Below are positions 63,301 to 64,000 of a DNA stretch of 64,000 nucleotides, one piece after another. Positions within the stretch are counted from its first letter, which is position 1; every line of letters begins with the position of its first letter. The DNA lies in the NCBI RefSeq assembly GCF_029227915.1, contig NC_079877.1, positions 2,604,001-2,668,000 on the forward strand, written 5' to 3'. The DNA comes from Hydractinia symbiolongicarpus. Taxonomy: Eukaryota; Cnidaria; Hydrozoa; Anthoathecata; Hydractiniidae. Both the position numbers and the translations under genes were made by a program. The notes beneath the pieces were generated by a model. That model made no database searches and had not been told where the DNA came from. It saw only the letters and a list, made by a program, of their open reading frames with translations.

Positions 63301-64000
63301 CCGTTAGTTTGCGCTGAAGAAGTAGAGACAGCTTCAAAAAGTACATTTCATTGACTTTCTAACCGTGTCAATCCGTTTTAGTTACAACGGTTGCGTCACA
63401 CATTCGTACCAACATGTATTTAGTGATATTTTTCCGATATTACTAAGTTGTATCGCTTTCAACAGTGAAACGATTGACTGTGGGACTTAGTTGAACTGAT
63501 TTTAGACTTTGACCTTATAAATGTGATAAATGAGCCATTTTGACTACAAGAATTGACATTCTTCTTAGTTTGACATGATTGATGGAACTCACCGATTACA
63601 CTGGGCGCTGTGGTAACGCTTTATTTAAAAATTTAGATAAATAAGTCATTTTGTACTGTGGGACCAATCCTAGCCGTTATCGCACGCTGAAGAAACAGAG
63701 ACAGTTTTAAAAACTACATTTCATTGACTTTCTAACGATGTCAATTCGTTTGAGTTACAACGGTTGCGTCACATAATGGTACCAACATGTATTTACTGAT
63801 TTTCTTCCGATATTACTAAGTTGTATCGCTTTTAACAGTGAAACGATTGACCGTGGGAATTAATTCAACTGATTCTGGACTGTGACCTTATAAATGTGAT
63901 TAATGCGCCATTTGGTCTCCAAGGAATAACATTCTTCTTAATTTGACATGATTGCTGGAATTCAGCGGTTACATTAGGCTCTGCAGTAGCGCTTTATTTA
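57285..64000. repeat. 33-monomer higher-order repeat, second copy (cut by window end)
   Basis: Near-identical partner of 44,987-51,702 at offset 12,298 bp. The match begins where GCGCTGTGGTAACGC replaces GCGCTGTGGTAGCGC and is still perfect at the last base, so the true length is at least 6,716 bp. The last monomer is truncated by the window. Confidence 0.9.

Larger units (their letters stand above)
5677..64000. repeat. Satellite array, 372-373 bp monomer, about 157 copies, one orientation
   Basis: The landmark AACGGTGTCAATCCGTTTG recurs at 6046, 6409, 6781, 7153, 7525, 7898, 8269 and so on, giving steps of 371-373 bp apart from copies with small deletions (for example 363 bp for the copy at 6046). 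Phase holds to the end of the window: longer separations divide by about 372.6. Other landmarks in order within the monomer are GTTGCGTCAC, ATTCGTACCAACATG, TAAGTTGTATCGCTTT, GATTGACTGTGGGA, GATAAATGAG, TTTGACATGATTGCTGG, GATAAATAAGTCATTT, ACTGTGGGACCAATCC and GCGCTGAAGAAATAGAG. All copies are head to tail and I saw no inserted transposon or inverted segment. Monomer length is about twice a typical nucleosome repeat. A centromeric or pericentromeric role is plausible but unproven. Confidence 0.97.

Noticed and set aside
5677-64000. Hammerhead ribozyme in the satellite monomer (CTGAAGA fits the CUGANGA core; one copy near 43,938 has CTGATGA)
   Set aside because: No GAAA box lies at stem-II distance after it, and no matching stems or cleavage triplet could be arranged; the minus strand shows no core either.
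5677-64000. CENP-B box (TTCGNNNNANNCGGG) in the monomer
   Set aside because: ATTCGTACCAACATG has TTCG and the central A at the right spacing but lacks the CGGG part.
5677-64000. CRISPR-like array
   Set aside because: There is no alternation of short repeats and unique spacers; the whole 372-bp unit repeats, in a eukaryotic context.

Overview
This window is animal (metazoan) nuclear DNA. It is AT-rich, has a spliced gene with short GT-AG introns, small non-autonomous DNA transposons, and a very large tandem satellite. No bacterial, phage or CRISPR feature is visible. The exact organism cannot be read from the sequence; an invertebrate, perhaps a cnidarian, is a guess from the AT-richness, the short introns and the PIF/Harbinger-like elements.

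Layout. (1) Positions 1-1700 hold the 5' part of one minus-strand gene. Five exons join in frame over about 349 codons across four short introns, and the gene probably continues past the left edge. Its protein is unrecognised: a charged, helical N-terminal half, then an HTH-like segment and a basic RRKKRK stretch. Two E2F-type motifs lie just upstream of its ATG. (2) Positions 1700-5676 are a non-coding flank. It contains tRNA-like sequence in permuted order (3' half before 5' half), two elements with long terminal inverted repeats and 3-bp TTA or TAA target duplications (2401-2880 and 3015-3693), and a third small inverted-repeat element (5145-5449). The first two carry decayed coding fragments: a MADF-like stretch in one, and a Harbinger-transposase-like N-terminal stretch in the other. 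Both look like internally deleted PIF/Harbinger elements. (3) Positions 5677-64000, 91% of the window, are one uninterrupted head-to-tail satellite with a period of 372-373 bp, about 157 monomers in a single orientation. It starts at a sharp edge and runs off the right end.

The satellite has rich higher-order structure. Blocks of 2, 3, 4 and 5 monomers (about 746, 1118, 1491 and 1862 bp) are tandemly duplicated. A 23-monomer-scale copy relates 9-13.5 kb to 17.5-22 kb. A 33-monomer (12,298 bp) offset relates 44,987-51,702 almost perfectly to 57,285-64,000. The monomer contains a chain of weak internal matches suggesting an ancient dimer. The overall picture is a recently and repeatedly expanded satellite, a candidate centromeric or heterochromatic array, abutting a gene-bearing flank. 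The 83-residue minus-strand reading frames that recur in some monomers are by-products of sequence similarity, not genes.
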